From assembly GCF_014192225.1 (NCBI RefSeq), contig NZ_JACHXS010000007.1:248001-312000 (forward strand): DNA of 64,000 nucleotides, written 5' to 3'. Below are positions 52,567 to 61,099 of this stretch, piece after piece. The notes beneath the pieces were generated by a model, which worked only from the letters and a program-made list of their open reading frames with translations, did not search any database and had not been told where the DNA came from. Position 1 is the stretch's first letter, and the number at the start of each line of letters is the position of its first letter. The DNA is from Pseudoduganella umbonata. Its GTDB lineage: Bacteria > Pseudomonadota > Gammaproteobacteria > Burkholderiales > Burkholderiaceae_D. The position numbers and the translations under genes are program-made.

Positions 52567-53666
52567 GCGAGCGCCCTTTGCGATTTTTGTTCGACCTTCC
52601 AGTGCGGCCGGCGCGCGCGCAGCGTGAAGCGCTCGCGGTAGACGCTGGGGTTCATGCCGGTGGCTTGCTGGAACAGGCGGCGGAACGAGCCGGCGTCGGC
52701 ATAGCCGCACGCCGAGGCGATGGTGTGGAAGTTATGCAGCGAGACTTCCATCATCACCTTGGCGCGTTCGACGCGGAGCTTGTGCAGGTATTCCAGCGGC
52801 GTCATGCCGACCGCCTGGCGGAAGTGGCGCAGCAGCGTGCGTTCGCTGGTGGCGGCGACTTCGGCCAGCGTTTGCAGGTTGTATGGCTGTTCCAGGTTGA
52901 CCTGCAGCCATTGCGTGGCCCGGTACACCGGGCTGTCCGACGTCGGTGTCAGCCACACGCCGCTCAACTCGGAGGTGATCTGCTGGCGGCGCTGCTGGTA
53001 TTGCAGTACCTGCAGGCAGCCTTCCATCAAATCCGGATCGAGTAAACGGCCCAGCAGCGCGGAGATGAACTCCGTTTGCAGGCCGGGGGCCACACAGGTG
53101 AATACCCGTTCGTGGAACGACATCGGCTCGTCGGTATCGAAGTCGCCATCGGGGAAGTGCAGCTTCATCCACGATTGATAGGCCCATGGCGGCGCGCAAC
53201 GCGCGCCGGCCAGCAGGCCAAGACGGGCCGGGAACACCATGCCGGTAAAGCAGGCGGCGATCAGGCCGCCGTCCAGCGCGTGATTGTGCAGCATCGCCAG
53301 GACTTCGGGATGGCTCTGCGCGATCTCGCCCATGTGCGGCGCATTGCGGGTGGCCAGGCCGGGTACCACGATCAGCGTGCGTGCCGCCGGCAACGGCTCT
53401 GGTGATGGTTTCTGCAGGCCGGCCATGATGCCGCTGTTCAGTGGCGCTTCCACGCCGGGCGGTGTGATCACGCGCCACGTCAGCGGCGGCGGCAGATGCG
53501 GTTTGCGCAGTCGCAGTATTCCTACCGCCACATTCAGCACATCGACCGCGGCAAACAGATTGCCGGGCATCGCTTCCGGCAGCCATAGCAGTTGCACATC
53601 GAGAGGTGCAATTTGAGTGGCGGGATTGGTCTGCATGTTGGCGATACTAGCTGCACGATATTGCAT
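52563..53666 (-). CDS. GlxA-family AraC-type transcriptional regulator
   Basis: About 367 residues. The N-terminal part (about 20-215) is a DJ-1/PfpI-like amidase fold that is normally a ligand sensor in this family; the C-terminus has two AraC helix-turn-helices (LAEVAATSERTLLRHFRQAVG and ASACGYADAGSFRRLFQQATG parts). These regulators often activate divergent catabolic operons. Here the divergent genes are two M20 peptidases and a TonB receptor, and three 21-22-bp direct repeats lie between. Start codons at 53666 and 53636 are both plausible; neither has a strong ribosome binding site. Confidence 0.87.
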   Translation of the reverse strand: MQYRAASIANMQTNPATQIAPLDVQLLWLPEAMPGNLFAAVDVLNVAVGILRLRKPHLPPPLTWRVITPPGVEAPLNSGIMAGLQKPSPEPLPAARTLIVVPGLATRNAPHMGEIAQSHPEVLAMLHNHALDGGLIAACFTGMVFPARLGLLAGARCAPPWAYQSWMKLHFPDGDFDTDEPMSFHERVFTCVAPGLQTEFISALLGRLLDPDLMEGCLQVLQYQQRRQQITSELSGVWLTPTSDSPVYRATQWLQVNLEQPYNLQTLAEVAATSERTLLRHFRQAVGMTPLEYLHKLRVERAKVMMEVSLHNFHTIASACGYADAGSFRRLFQQATGMNPSVYRERFTLRARRPHWKVEQKSQRALA

Positions 53667-53706
53667 AAGCAAGCTCTAGAATTGTTCGCAGGAATTCAAA
53701 ACAACA

Positions 53707-53760
53707 GTGCCCAAAATGGGGCGCGCAGTGCGACGAAATGGAGCGTGCATTGCGACGAAT
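53707..53760. promoter_or_regulatory. Direct repeats, probable AraC-type operator
   Basis: Three related segments begin at 53707, 53728 and 53750: GTGCCCAAAATGG, GTGCGACGAAATGG and TTGCGACGAAT. The 21-22-bp steps are two helical turns, the usual spacing for tandem AraC-family sites. They lie between the GlxA-type regulator and the M20/TonB genes it probably controls. Confidence 0.55.
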
Positions 53761-53796
53761 CCGCACCATCGCGGCGCACTTTTCCAGTCTTTATAT

Positions 53797-53850
53797 GGAC
53801 TCATTTCACGGACTCATTTCACGGACTCTCATTTCACGGACTCTCATTTC
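53797..53850 (+). repeat. Four short direct repeats abutting the start of the first M20 gene
   Basis: GGACTCATTTCAC occurs at 53797 and 53810, then GGACTCTCATTTCAC at 53823, and GGACTCTCATTTC ending exactly at the ATG at 53851. The tract occupies the place where a Shine-Dalgarno site would be and contains none. Confidence 0.85.
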
Positions 53851-55317
53851 ATGTTGAAGCGACTTATATATGCCGGGCTGCTGGCGCTCGCAGTCATCGC
53901 CATCATGGCAGCAGTGGTGGCGTGGAATACCTTGCGGCTGTCATCGCGCCAGATCGATGTCACACCGGTTTCGGTGCTGGCGCTGGAGCGCGACGCGGTG
54001 GCGGCGCGGCTGGCCGGCGCGCTGCAGTTCCGGACAATTTCCGACGCGGCGTCAGGCGATGCCAATGCCGAGGAATTCAAACGCATGCAGGCCTACCTTG
54101 CGCAGGCTTTTCCGCGCCTGCATGCAACGCTCAAGCGCGAGATGGTCGGCCACAGCATGCTGTTCACCTGGCAGGGCAGCGATGCGCAGGCCAGGCCGGT
54201 GATGTGGCTGGCACATCAGGACGTGGTGCCGGTGGCGCCAGGCACGGAGGGCAACTGGCATCAGGCGCCGTTCGACGGCGTGGTGAAAGATGGCTTCATC
54301 TGGGGCCGTGGCTCATGGGACGACAAGGGCAGCCTGGTGGCGCAGATGGAGGCGGTGGAGACCTTGCTGGAATCGGGCTACCAGCCGCGCGCGACGATCT
54401 ACCTGGCTTACGGCGCGGACGAGGAAGTCGGCGGCCGGCGTGGCGCGGTGGAAATCGCGCGTCTGCTGAAGTCACGTGGCGTGCGGCTCGATTACATACT
54501 CGATGAGGGCATGCTGGTCACCGAAGGCATCATGCGCGGCATCAGCCGGCCGGTGGCGCTGATCGGCGTGGCGGAGAAGGGCTATGCAAGCGTCAACCTG
54601 GCGGTGGCCACGGCACCGGGCCATTCGTCGATGCCGCCGCAGAACACCGCCATCGGCATGATGAGCGCCGCGCTGGCAGACCTGGAACGCAAGCAGATGC
54701 CTGCGCAATTGACCGGTGTGGCGCAAGACATGTTCGACACCATTGCGCCGGAGATGGAGGGCATGAGCCGCGTGGCGTTGTCCAACCTCTGGTTGTTCGG
54801 GCCCCTTGTGCAGCGGCAGCTGGCGCAATCGGCCGGCACCAATGCCATGCTGCGCACCACTACCGCGCTGACGGTGGTCCACGCGGGGAACAAGGACAAC
54901 GTGCTGCCTGGCCGCGCCGACGCGGTGGTCAACTTCCGCATCCGTCCTGGCGATACGGTGGACGGCGTGATGGAGCACGTCAAGCAGACTGTGGACAGCG
55001 GCGCGGTGCATGCGGAGCTGCAGGCCGGATCGTCCGACCCATCGCGTGTGTCGCCGATCGCATCGGCCCAGTATGCGCTCATCAACCGCACGATCCGCGA
55101 GGTGTTCAGCGACGCGGTGGTGGCGCCGGGCATCGTCATCGGCGCGACGGATTCGCGCCACTACAAGGACGTCAGCGACCATGTCTACCGCTTCTCGCCG
55201 GTGCGCGCAGGGCCTGACGATCTGCCGCGCTTCCACGGCACCAACGAACGCATCGGCGTAGACAACTATCTGGAAGCGGTTCGCTTCTATGTACAACTTG
55301 CGAGGAATGGAAAATGA
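53851..55317 (+). CDS. Membrane-anchored M20-family peptidase (carboxypeptidase S-like)
   Basis: A 488-residue zinc peptidase. The N-terminus is an uncleaved-looking membrane segment (LKRLIYAGLLALAVIAIMAAV), so the enzyme faces the periplasm. The metal sites of the M20 family are present: WLAHQDVVPV, GRGSWDDKG, ADEEVGG and a late DSRHYKDVS; VAEKGYASVNL opens the dimerisation domain. It resembles the yeast Gly-X carboxypeptidase/PM20D1 branch, which cleaves dipeptides or N-acyl amino acids. The start is set by the membrane segment; the tract upstream is repetitive and lacks a ribosome binding site. The next gene overlaps by ATGA. Confidence 0.88.
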   Translation: MLKRLIYAGLLALAVIAIMAAVVAWNTLRLSSRQIDVTPVSVLALERDAVAARLAGALQFRTISDAASGDANAEEFKRMQAYLAQAFPRLHATLKREMVGHSMLFTWQGSDAQARPVMWLAHQDVVPVAPGTEGNWHQAPFDGVVKDGFIWGRGSWDDKGSLVAQMEAVETLLESGYQPRATIYLAYGADEEVGGRRGAVEIARLLKSRGVRLDYILDEGMLVTEGIMRGISRPVALIGVAEKGYASVNLAVATAPGHSSMPPQNTAIGMMSAALADLERKQMPAQLTGVAQDMFDTIAPEMEGMSRVALSNLWLFGPLVQRQLAQSAGTNAMLRTTTALTVVHAGNKDNVLPGRADAVVNFRIRPGDTVDGVMEHVKQTVDSGAVHAELQAGSSDPSRVSPIASAQYALINRTIREVFSDAVVAPGIVIGATDSRHYKDVSDHVYRFSPVRAGPDDLPRFHGTNERIGVDNYLEAVRFYVQLARNGK

Positions 55318-56510
55318 AAAGGTTGATATCCGCAGCGCTGTTGGGCACCGCGCTGCATGGCGCGATGGCAGCCGACCAGGCATTACTGGAGGCCGCCCGC
55401 ACGCAGCAGGCACCTTTGCTGGCGACGCTCAAGGATCTGGTGCTGATTGAATCCGGCAGCAGCGACAGCGCCGGCCTGGCGCGTGTAGCCGATTACAGCG
55501 CGGCGCGGCTGAAGGCGCTGGGGGCGGCGGTAGAGCGCAAGGACGGCATTGTCACCGGCCGCTTCAGCGGCAAGGGTCGCAAGAAGCTGATGCTGATTGC
55601 CCACATGGATACGGTGTACCAGCCGGGCATTCTCGCTACCCAGCCTTATCGCGTCGACGGCAACCGCATCTATGGTCCCGGCATTGCCGACGACAAGAGC
55701 GGCGTGGCGCTGATCCTGCACACCATCGAGATGCTGCACGCGCGCGGCTGGCACGATTACGCGCAGCTGACCGTCATCTTCAATCCGGACGAGGAGATCG
55801 GTTCGCCCGCGTCCGGCGAGTGGATCGCCTCGCAGGCGGCACTGCATGACTTTGTGTTTTCCTGCGAACCGAATGGCGTGCAGGCGGAAGGACTGCTGCT
55901 GAGTGCAAGTGGCATCGCCACCGCCAGGATGACGGTAGAGGGCCGTGCCGCGCACGCCGGCGTGGCGCCGAAGTCCGGGCGTAACGCGCTGGTCGAGCTG
56001 TCGCACCAGGTCCTGCAAACACAGGACATCAATGTGCCGGGTGCGCAGCTGAACTGGACGCGTGCCAATGCCGGCCTGGCGACCAACCAGATTCCCGCCA
56101 GTGCCACGGTGCAGGGCGATGTGCGCCTGAGCGCCACCGATGGCGCAGAGCGCCTGCTGCAGGCCTTGAACCAGAAGGTGGCGACACCGCTGGTGCCGGA
56201 TACCGTCACCAAGGTCGAGATCCAGCCGGGACGGCCGCCGTTCATCGCCACCGATGCGGCGCGCACATGGGCCGCGAAGGCGCAAGCCATCTACGGCGAG
56301 ATCGGCCGCAAGCTGGCGCTGTATCCCGCCACCGGCGGCGGCACCGATGCCGGCTACGCCAGCCGGTCCGGCAAGGCGATCGTGCTGGAGGCATTCGGCC
56401 TGGCCGGCGATGGCATGCATGCCAAGGATGAATACATCACCATCGACTCGGTGGTGCCGCGACTCTATCTGCTCAGCCGCATGATGCAGGAAGCCGGCGC
56501 CTCGCAGTAA
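55314..56510 (+). CDS. Exported M20-family peptidase (glutamate carboxypeptidase-like)
   Basis: A 398-residue peptidase with a Sec signal peptide (MKRLISAALLGTALHGAMA). Motifs LIAHMDTVY, GPGIADDKSG and NPDEEIGSPAS supply the zinc ligands and catalytic Glu; ATGGGTDAGYA and AFGLAGDGMHAKDE complete the site. It is closest in plan to carboxypeptidase G2-type enzymes that remove C-terminal Glu or similar residues. It overlaps the previous M20 gene by ATGA, so two periplasmic peptidases of different specificity are made together. Confidence 0.9.
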   Translation: MKRLISAALLGTALHGAMAADQALLEAARTQQAPLLATLKDLVLIESGSSDSAGLARVADYSAARLKALGAAVERKDGIVTGRFSGKGRKKLMLIAHMDTVYQPGILATQPYRVDGNRIYGPGIADDKSGVALILHTIEMLHARGWHDYAQLTVIFNPDEEIGSPASGEWIASQAALHDFVFSCEPNGVQAEGLLLSASGIATARMTVEGRAAHAGVAPKSGRNALVELSHQVLQTQDINVPGAQLNWTRANAGLATNQIPASATVQGDVRLSATDGAERLLQALNQKVATPLVPDTVTKVEIQPGRPPFIATDAARTWAAKAQAIYGEIGRKLALYPATGGGTDAGYASRSGKAIVLEAFGLAGDGMHAKDEYITIDSVVPRLYLLSRMMQEAGASQ

Positions 56511-56622
56511 TCACAACCCACTAGCACTTCCAGCAATTCCACACCGGACGGCCTCCATGCCGCCCGGCGGGCATTGTCGCGTCAAAAAAAGTTAAAACGT
56601 CAACCAAAGGGAGTAGAGCACC

Positions 56623-59412
56623 ATGAAGGAAACCGTACTGGCGCATTCGTTGCGCATGATGTTTGCAGGTGGATTGGCCGTGATCGCGACAACGGCTGCA
56701 CTGCCAGTGCTGGCGCAGGAGGAGGGCGGAAAGATGCAGCGTGTCGAGGTCACGGGCTCCTCGGTCAAACGCACCGATTCGGAAACCGCCCTGCCGGTGC
56801 AGATGATCAGCAAGGAGGACATCCAGCGCATCGGCGCGACCAGTACGGAAAGCTTGCTGGCGTCGATCTCCTCGCTGTCGTCGGCGGGCGCGACGTCGAA
56901 TGCGGCAGGCGCGTCCAGCGGCACTTTCGGCCTGTCGTCGATCTCGTTGCGCGGGCTGGGCGGGGAGCGCACGCTGGTGCTGGTCAATGGCCGCCGCCTG
57001 GCGGCGTTCGCCGGCGGTGGCGGCGCCACGGTCAACGTCAATGTGATTCCGCTGGCGGCGATCGAGCGCATCGAGGTGCTGAAGGATGGCGCCTCCGGCG
57101 TGTATGGCAGCGATGCGGTGGCCGGCGTGGTCAACTTCATCCTGTCGAAAAACTTCGAAGGCGTGCAGGTGAGCGCCGGCGCCGGCTCGCCGACCACGCA
57201 TGGCGGCGGGCAGAATAACAAGGCGTCGATCACCGCCGGCATCGGCGACCTGGACCGGGATCGGTACAGCGCGGTGGTGTCGGTCTCGTGGGAAAAGGAC
57301 AAAGCGCTGTTCGGGCGTGACCGTGATTACGCCAGGTCGGGCAATAACCTTCCGTACTATGTGTCCGGCGCCACCGGGCAGGGCAATATCGAAGGCGTGG
57401 TGATCCCCGGCGCATATCCGAACGACCGGGGTGCCGGCTTCGGCGCCTCGCCGGCTACCGGCTACGGCAATCCGCTGGCGGCCAGCGGCAAGTGCGCGGA
57501 TATCCAGATGTTCCAGAATCCGACGCCCACTTCCAAAGGCGCGCCTTACTGTGCCTATGACAGCGCGCCGGCCACCAACCTGATACCGGCGCGTGAACTG
57601 GCCAACCTGACGGGCAACCTGACGTACCAGATCAACGACGAGCACCAGCTGTTTGCCGACGCGCTGCTGTCGCGCAGCGTGGTGACCAATACCATCCAGG
57701 CCAGCCCCGTGCGGCGCAGCTTCCTGGTGGTGGACAGCGCGTTCACGCAGCAGAAGGTCGATCCGGCGCTGATACTGTATCCAGGCAATCCGGCTTACCA
57801 GTCGATCGCGGCGCCTTACCTGGCGGCGCAAGGCTACTCTTCCATCATCGGCCAGCCGCTGGCGATCACCAGCCGCGTGTTCGATTACGGCCCGCGCCAG
57901 TCGCGCGACGTTGCCACGCAGTCGCGCTTTACCGGCGGCGCGCGCGGCACGTTGTGGGGGCAGGACTACGAGGTGGCGCTGACCTCCAACCGCAGCAAGG
58001 TCTCCGGCTCCCTGCCGTCGGGTTACTTCCTCCAGGTGGAGTACGCGAAGATCATCAATGACCCGGCCAACAACTGGAATCCGTGGGCGCCGGGCGGGGT
58101 GCAGACCGGCGCGCTGGCGGACAAGCTGAAAGCCGCGCAGTACACCGGCAAGACCGTCGACGGCTGGTCGGATAGCGAGCTGGCCGATGGCAAGATCACC
58201 GGCGACCTGTTCAGCATCGACGGCCGCGCGGTGCAGTATGCGGCCGGCGCGCAGGCGCGCCACGAAAGCTACCAGGTCTCGCCCAGCGCGGCGCTCCTGA
58301 GCGGCGATGTCGGCGGCGCCGGCGGCGCGCTGGCGGCGGTGGATCGCAGCCGCACCATTCGCTCGGTGTTCGGCGAGCTCAATGTGCCGCTCCTGAAAAC
58401 CGTGGAGGCCAACCTGGCGCTGCGCAACGACCACTACAGCGATGTCGGTTCATCGACCAACTACAAGGCCAGCCTGCGCTGGCAACCGCTGCGCAGCCTG
58501 CTGTTGCGCGGTTCGCTGGGTAGCGGCTTTCGCGCGCCGACGCTGGACGATTTGTGGACGCCGCAAGTGCTGGGCACGACGGTGGCATTCACCGATCCGA
58601 AGACCGGACAGGGTTCGCTGCAGGTCAATGGCCTGACCGGCGGCAATCCGGACCTGAGGCCGGAGAAATCGCGCCAGGCATCGGTCGGCATGGTGTGGTC
58701 GCCGGCCAGCTGGCTCAATGCCGGCGTCGACTACTTCCGCATCAAGGTCAGCGACATGCTGGCGACGCCGTCGGCGCAGGAGGTGGTGTCGCGCTTCCGC
58801 GCCGGCGATCCGGCCTACGCCAACCTGGTGGTCCAGAACGGCAATGACATCGACCTGGTGAAAACGGTACTGGCCAATACGGGCGAGGCAACGGTCCAGG
58901 GCGCGGACCTGTTCGTCATCGGCCGGCAGAAATTCGCCAACGGCAGATTGGACGTTGCGTTGAACGGCACGTATATGGACAAGTTCGACCAGACCAGCCC
59001 GGGCGGCACGGTGTCGCACAAAGTGGGCACGCTGGTCGACGCCGCCGGCACGGCGGTCATCGGCGCCGATGCCGGCGGCGTGGTGCTGCGCTGGAAGCAC
59101 ACGTTGAGCGCGTCGTGGACCCAGGGCGCACTGTCCTCCACGCTGATCCAGAACTATCACTCGCGTTACGAGGCGGCGCATGATCTGCTGGGTAACCGGG
59201 TGCTCATGAAGGCGGCGGCGACCTACGACGCCAACCTGGCCTGGCGCGGCATCAGGAACACCACGCTGACGCTGGGCGTGCGCAATCTGCTCGATCGCCA
59301 GCCGCAGGCCTTCGTGCCGATCGCGGCGCAGTTCCAGTATGGCTACGACGTCAACACCTACGATCCGCGCGGGCGTTTCGTGTACGTCAACGCCAGTTAC
59401 GCGTTCCGTTAG
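56623..59412 (+). CDS. Large TonB-dependent receptor
   Basis: A 929-residue outer-membrane receptor. After a signal peptide (cleavage near VLAQ-EE) comes a TonB-box-like VEVTGSSVKR, the plug (VQMISKEDIQRIGA through VYGSDAVAGVVNFILSKN) and a barrel ending in SYAFR, whose penultimate Phe is aromatic as usual. The 'VKRTDSETALPVQ' plug start is typical of the receptors that take up peptides or plant-derived oligomers. It follows the M20 pair on the same strand, 112 bp apart, and probably imports the peptide or conjugate that they hydrolyse. Confidence 0.92.
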   Translation: MKETVLAHSLRMMFAGGLAVIATTAALPVLAQEEGGKMQRVEVTGSSVKRTDSETALPVQMISKEDIQRIGATSTESLLASISSLSSAGATSNAAGASSGTFGLSSISLRGLGGERTLVLVNGRRLAAFAGGGGATVNVNVIPLAAIERIEVLKDGASGVYGSDAVAGVVNFILSKNFEGVQVSAGAGSPTTHGGGQNNKASITAGIGDLDRDRYSAVVSVSWEKDKALFGRDRDYARSGNNLPYYVSGATGQGNIEGVVIPGAYPNDRGAGFGASPATGYGNPLAASGKCADIQMFQNPTPTSKGAPYCAYDSAPATNLIPARELANLTGNLTYQINDEHQLFADALLSRSVVTNTIQASPVRRSFLVVDSAFTQQKVDPALILYPGNPAYQSIAAPYLAAQGYSSIIGQPLAITSRVFDYGPRQSRDVATQSRFTGGARGTLWGQDYEVALTSNRSKVSGSLPSGYFLQVEYAKIINDPANNWNPWAPGGVQTGALADKLKAAQYTGKTVDGWSDSELADGKITGDLFSIDGRAVQYAAGAQARHESYQVSPSAALLSGDVGGAGGALAAVDRSRTIRSVFGELNVPLLKTVEANLALRNDHYSDVGSSTNYKASLRWQPLRSLLLRGSLGSGFRAPTLDDLWTPQVLGTTVAFTDPKTGQGSLQVNGLTGGNPDLRPEKSRQASVGMVWSPASWLNAGVDYFRIKVSDMLATPSAQEVVSRFRAGDPAYANLVVQNGNDIDLVKTVLANTGEATVQGADLFVIGRQKFANGRLDVALNGTYMDKFDQTSPGGTVSHKVGTLVDAAGTAVIGADAGGVVLRWKHTLSASWTQGALSSTLIQNYHSRYEAAHDLLGNRVLMKAAATYDANLAWRGIRNTTLTLGVRNLLDRQPQAFVPIAAQFQYGYDVNTYDPRGRFVYVNASYAFR

Positions 59413-59518
59413 GCGAAGGCGGTGCCGGCGCGGGCGTGGCTTCGGGCGCGAGGAGTGGCTGCGCGGGCGGCCGCTCCGTTCGTGTGCTCAGGAAGGCCGC
59501 GTTGGTCCGGAAACGAAA

Positions 59519-59542
59519 ACGCCAACCGGCGAGGGTTGGCGT
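59519..59542 (-). terminator. Minus-strand terminator beyond the truncated tRNA-Phe
   Basis: A perfect 9-bp stem ACGCCAACC/GGTTGGCGT (59519-59527 with 59534-59542). Read on the minus strand it is followed by TTTCGTTTCC. It stands 18 bp past the 3' end of the truncated tRNA, as the intact tRNA also has a terminator 10 bp beyond its end. Confidence 0.75.
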
Positions 59543-59560
59543 ATCGTTCGAATCTGTTCT

Positions 59561-59613
59561 TGGTGGCCCGGCGCGGAATCGAACCACCGGCACAAGGATT
59601 TTCAATCCTCTGC
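59561..59613 (-). pseudogene. Truncated tRNA-Phe (3' part)
   Basis: These 53 bases match the 3' 53 bases of the intact tRNA-Phe (60074-60126), including the anticodon loop, T arm, acceptor and CCA, with two mismatches; four more flanking bases also match. The D arm is missing. The next bases (CCTGGCC on the plus strand) resemble the acceptor 5' strand, so a D-arm deletion is possible, but a fragment left by site-specific integration is more likely. It cannot be functional. Confidence 0.85.
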
Positions 59614-59620
59614 CTGGCCT

Positions 59621-59893
59621 TCAATGATAGAAATACGGTGCCAGCACCGCAACTTCAGTAATATTATCGACCGGTAATCCGTTGCGCTCGGCGACTTGCC
59701 GGATTGCCTCGGGCGTTGGCGCATCGTAAATGCAGAACGTGTGGGTCTTATCGGCACTCACGTAGGAATGGACCCAGGTAACGCCTTGCTCGCTGTTGGT
59801 CTGGACAACCTTGCTCAAGGCGTCTGCGCCAGCGGCGTTGACGGGTATGTTGAGACCATCGGGGAAACTGCGTTCAACCATATAGCGCGGCAT
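59621..59893 (-). CDS. DUF4242 family small protein
   Basis: A 90-residue protein opening MPRYMVERSFPDGL and continuing with WVHSYVSADKTHTFCIYDAPTPEAIRQVA in shorter recognised pieces, the pattern of the DUF4242/SCO4226-like ferredoxin-fold family; a related Streptomyces protein binds nickel. The start at 59893 has CAAGGAGAC in front. It lies exactly between the truncated and the intact tRNA-Phe, with its stop 7 bp from the fragment, which suggests it is the cargo of a small islet. Confidence 0.85.
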   Translation of the reverse strand: MPRYMVERSFPDGLNIPVNAAGADALSKVVQTNSEQGVTWVHSYVSADKTHTFCIYDAPTPEAIRQVAERNGLPVDNITEVAVLAPYFYH

Positions 59894-60021
59894 ATCTGTC
59901 TCCTTGCTGTTATGAAGGACTAGCGATGACACCTTATGAGAGTGCCCAGATAAAGTAGCGTAAAACTAAACGCAGGGCAATCGCTTTGCGGTGCAATGCC
60001 GTATAAGATGGTCGAACGTTC

Positions 60022-60063
60022 AGTAAAGCAAAACGCCACCCGAAGGTGGCGTTTTGCTTTACT
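60022..60063 (-). terminator. Strong terminator of tRNA-Phe
   Basis: A perfect 19-bp stem (60022-60040 with 60045-60063) with a CGAA loop; the arms carry GCAAAACGCCACC and its complement. It lies 10 bp beyond the tRNA 3' end and can act in both directions. Confidence 0.93.
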
Positions 60064-60073
60064 GCTGAATTCT

Positions 60074-60149
60074 TGGTGGCCCGGGGCGGAATCGAACCAC
60101 CGACACAAGGATTTTCAATCCTCTGCTCTACCAACTGAGCTACCAGGCC
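60074..60149 (-). tRNA. tRNA-Phe (GAA)
   Basis: A 76-base tRNA with encoded CCA. On the minus strand it begins GGCCTGGTAGCTCAG, has the anticodon loop TTGAAAA (anticodon GAA) and ends GGGCCACCA. The acceptor pairs fully, with one G-U-type pair. A TATAAT box lies just upstream and a 19-bp terminator downstream. Confidence 0.97.
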
Positions 60150-60159
60150 AAGGCGCGCA

Positions 60160-60165
60160 ATTATA
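60160..60165 (-). promoter_or_regulatory. -10 box of the tRNA-Phe promoter
   Basis: The minus strand reads TATAAT at 60165-60160, followed by the GC-rich GCGCGCC before the tRNA. A GC-rich discriminator is usual for stable-RNA promoters under stringent control. The -35 region is weak. Confidence 0.75.
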
Positions 60166-60282
60166 GCAGCCCTGTTTCGGGTTTGCCTAGTCCTTTGTGA
60201 AGCCGCTGCCCGGCCGCGCTGCTCGACCATTGACCCGTTGCCGGCCCCGGGTGTACTTTGGGTTTTTGCCACGGGAGCCGGG

Positions 60283-61026
60283 ATGCCCATCAATTACGCC
60301 CGCCGCCTGACGGGACGCCAGCGCGAGGCCGGCGGCAACCGGCAGCTCGGCATGGTGCTAGCCTTCGTGGCCGGTGCCGCCAACGCCGGCGGGTTCGTCG
60401 CCGTGCGCCAATACACTTCGCACATGACGGGCATCGTGTCGGCAGTGGCGGACGACGTCGCCGCCGGCGTCTTCGACCTTGCCGCCGCGGGACTCGGCGC
60501 ACTGGTGGCGTTCGTTGCCGGCGCGGCCTGCTGCGCGCTGATCGTCAACTACGCGCGCCGGCGGGAAATGCACAGCGTATATGCGCTGCCGCTGCTGCTC
60601 GAAGCCATGCTGCTGCTGGCGTTCGGCGTGCTGGGCACGTGGCTCGCCTCCGTCGAGGTGCTGGTCGTGCCGGCCACCATCGCGCTGCTGTGCTTCATGA
60701 TGGGCTTGCAGAACGCCGTCGTCACCAAGCTGTCGAACGCGGAAATCCGCACCACGCACATCACCGGCGTGGTGACCGATATCGGCATCGAGCTGGGCAA
60801 GGCGCTGTACCCGAACCGGGATGCCACGGCGGTGCCCGTGCTCGCCAACCGGGGCCGGCTGCGGCTGCTGGCCATGCTGGCACTGTGCTTCTTCACTGGC
60901 GGCATCGCCGGCGCCATGGGTTTCGCGCGCCTCGGCTATTCAGCCACGGTTCCGCTGGCGATGATGCTCGTGCTGCTGGCCATCGTGCCGGTGGTGGATG
61001 ACCTGCGCCAGCTGCGCATTCACTAA
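60283..61026 (+). CDS. YoaK family (DUF1275) membrane protein
   Basis: A 247-residue integral membrane protein with about six helices. The family pattern is clear: LAFVAGAANAGGFVAV early, YTSHMTGIVSAVADD, a central MMGLQNAVVTKLS and RTTHITGVVTDIGIELG. Function is unknown; a transport role is often assumed. The Met at 60283 follows CGGGAGCCGGG. It is monocistronic. Confidence 0.9.
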   Translation: MPINYARRLTGRQREAGGNRQLGMVLAFVAGAANAGGFVAVRQYTSHMTGIVSAVADDVAAGVFDLAAAGLGALVAFVAGAACCALIVNYARRREMHSVYALPLLLEAMLLLAFGVLGTWLASVEVLVVPATIALLCFMMGLQNAVVTKLSNAEIRTTHITGVVTDIGIELGKALYPNRDATAVPVLANRGRLRLLAMLALCFFTGGIAGAMGFARLGYSATVPLAMMLVLLAIVPVVDDLRQLRIH

Positions 61027-61099
61027 ATCGCTGAAACAGACGACCAGCCATCATGCCTGCCACCCTTCCTGCCGCCGTACTGGACACCGGGCATATCGT

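Noticed and set aside
59561-59619. Second functional tRNA-Phe
   Set aside because: The D arm is missing and the acceptor 5' strand is absent or mispaired.
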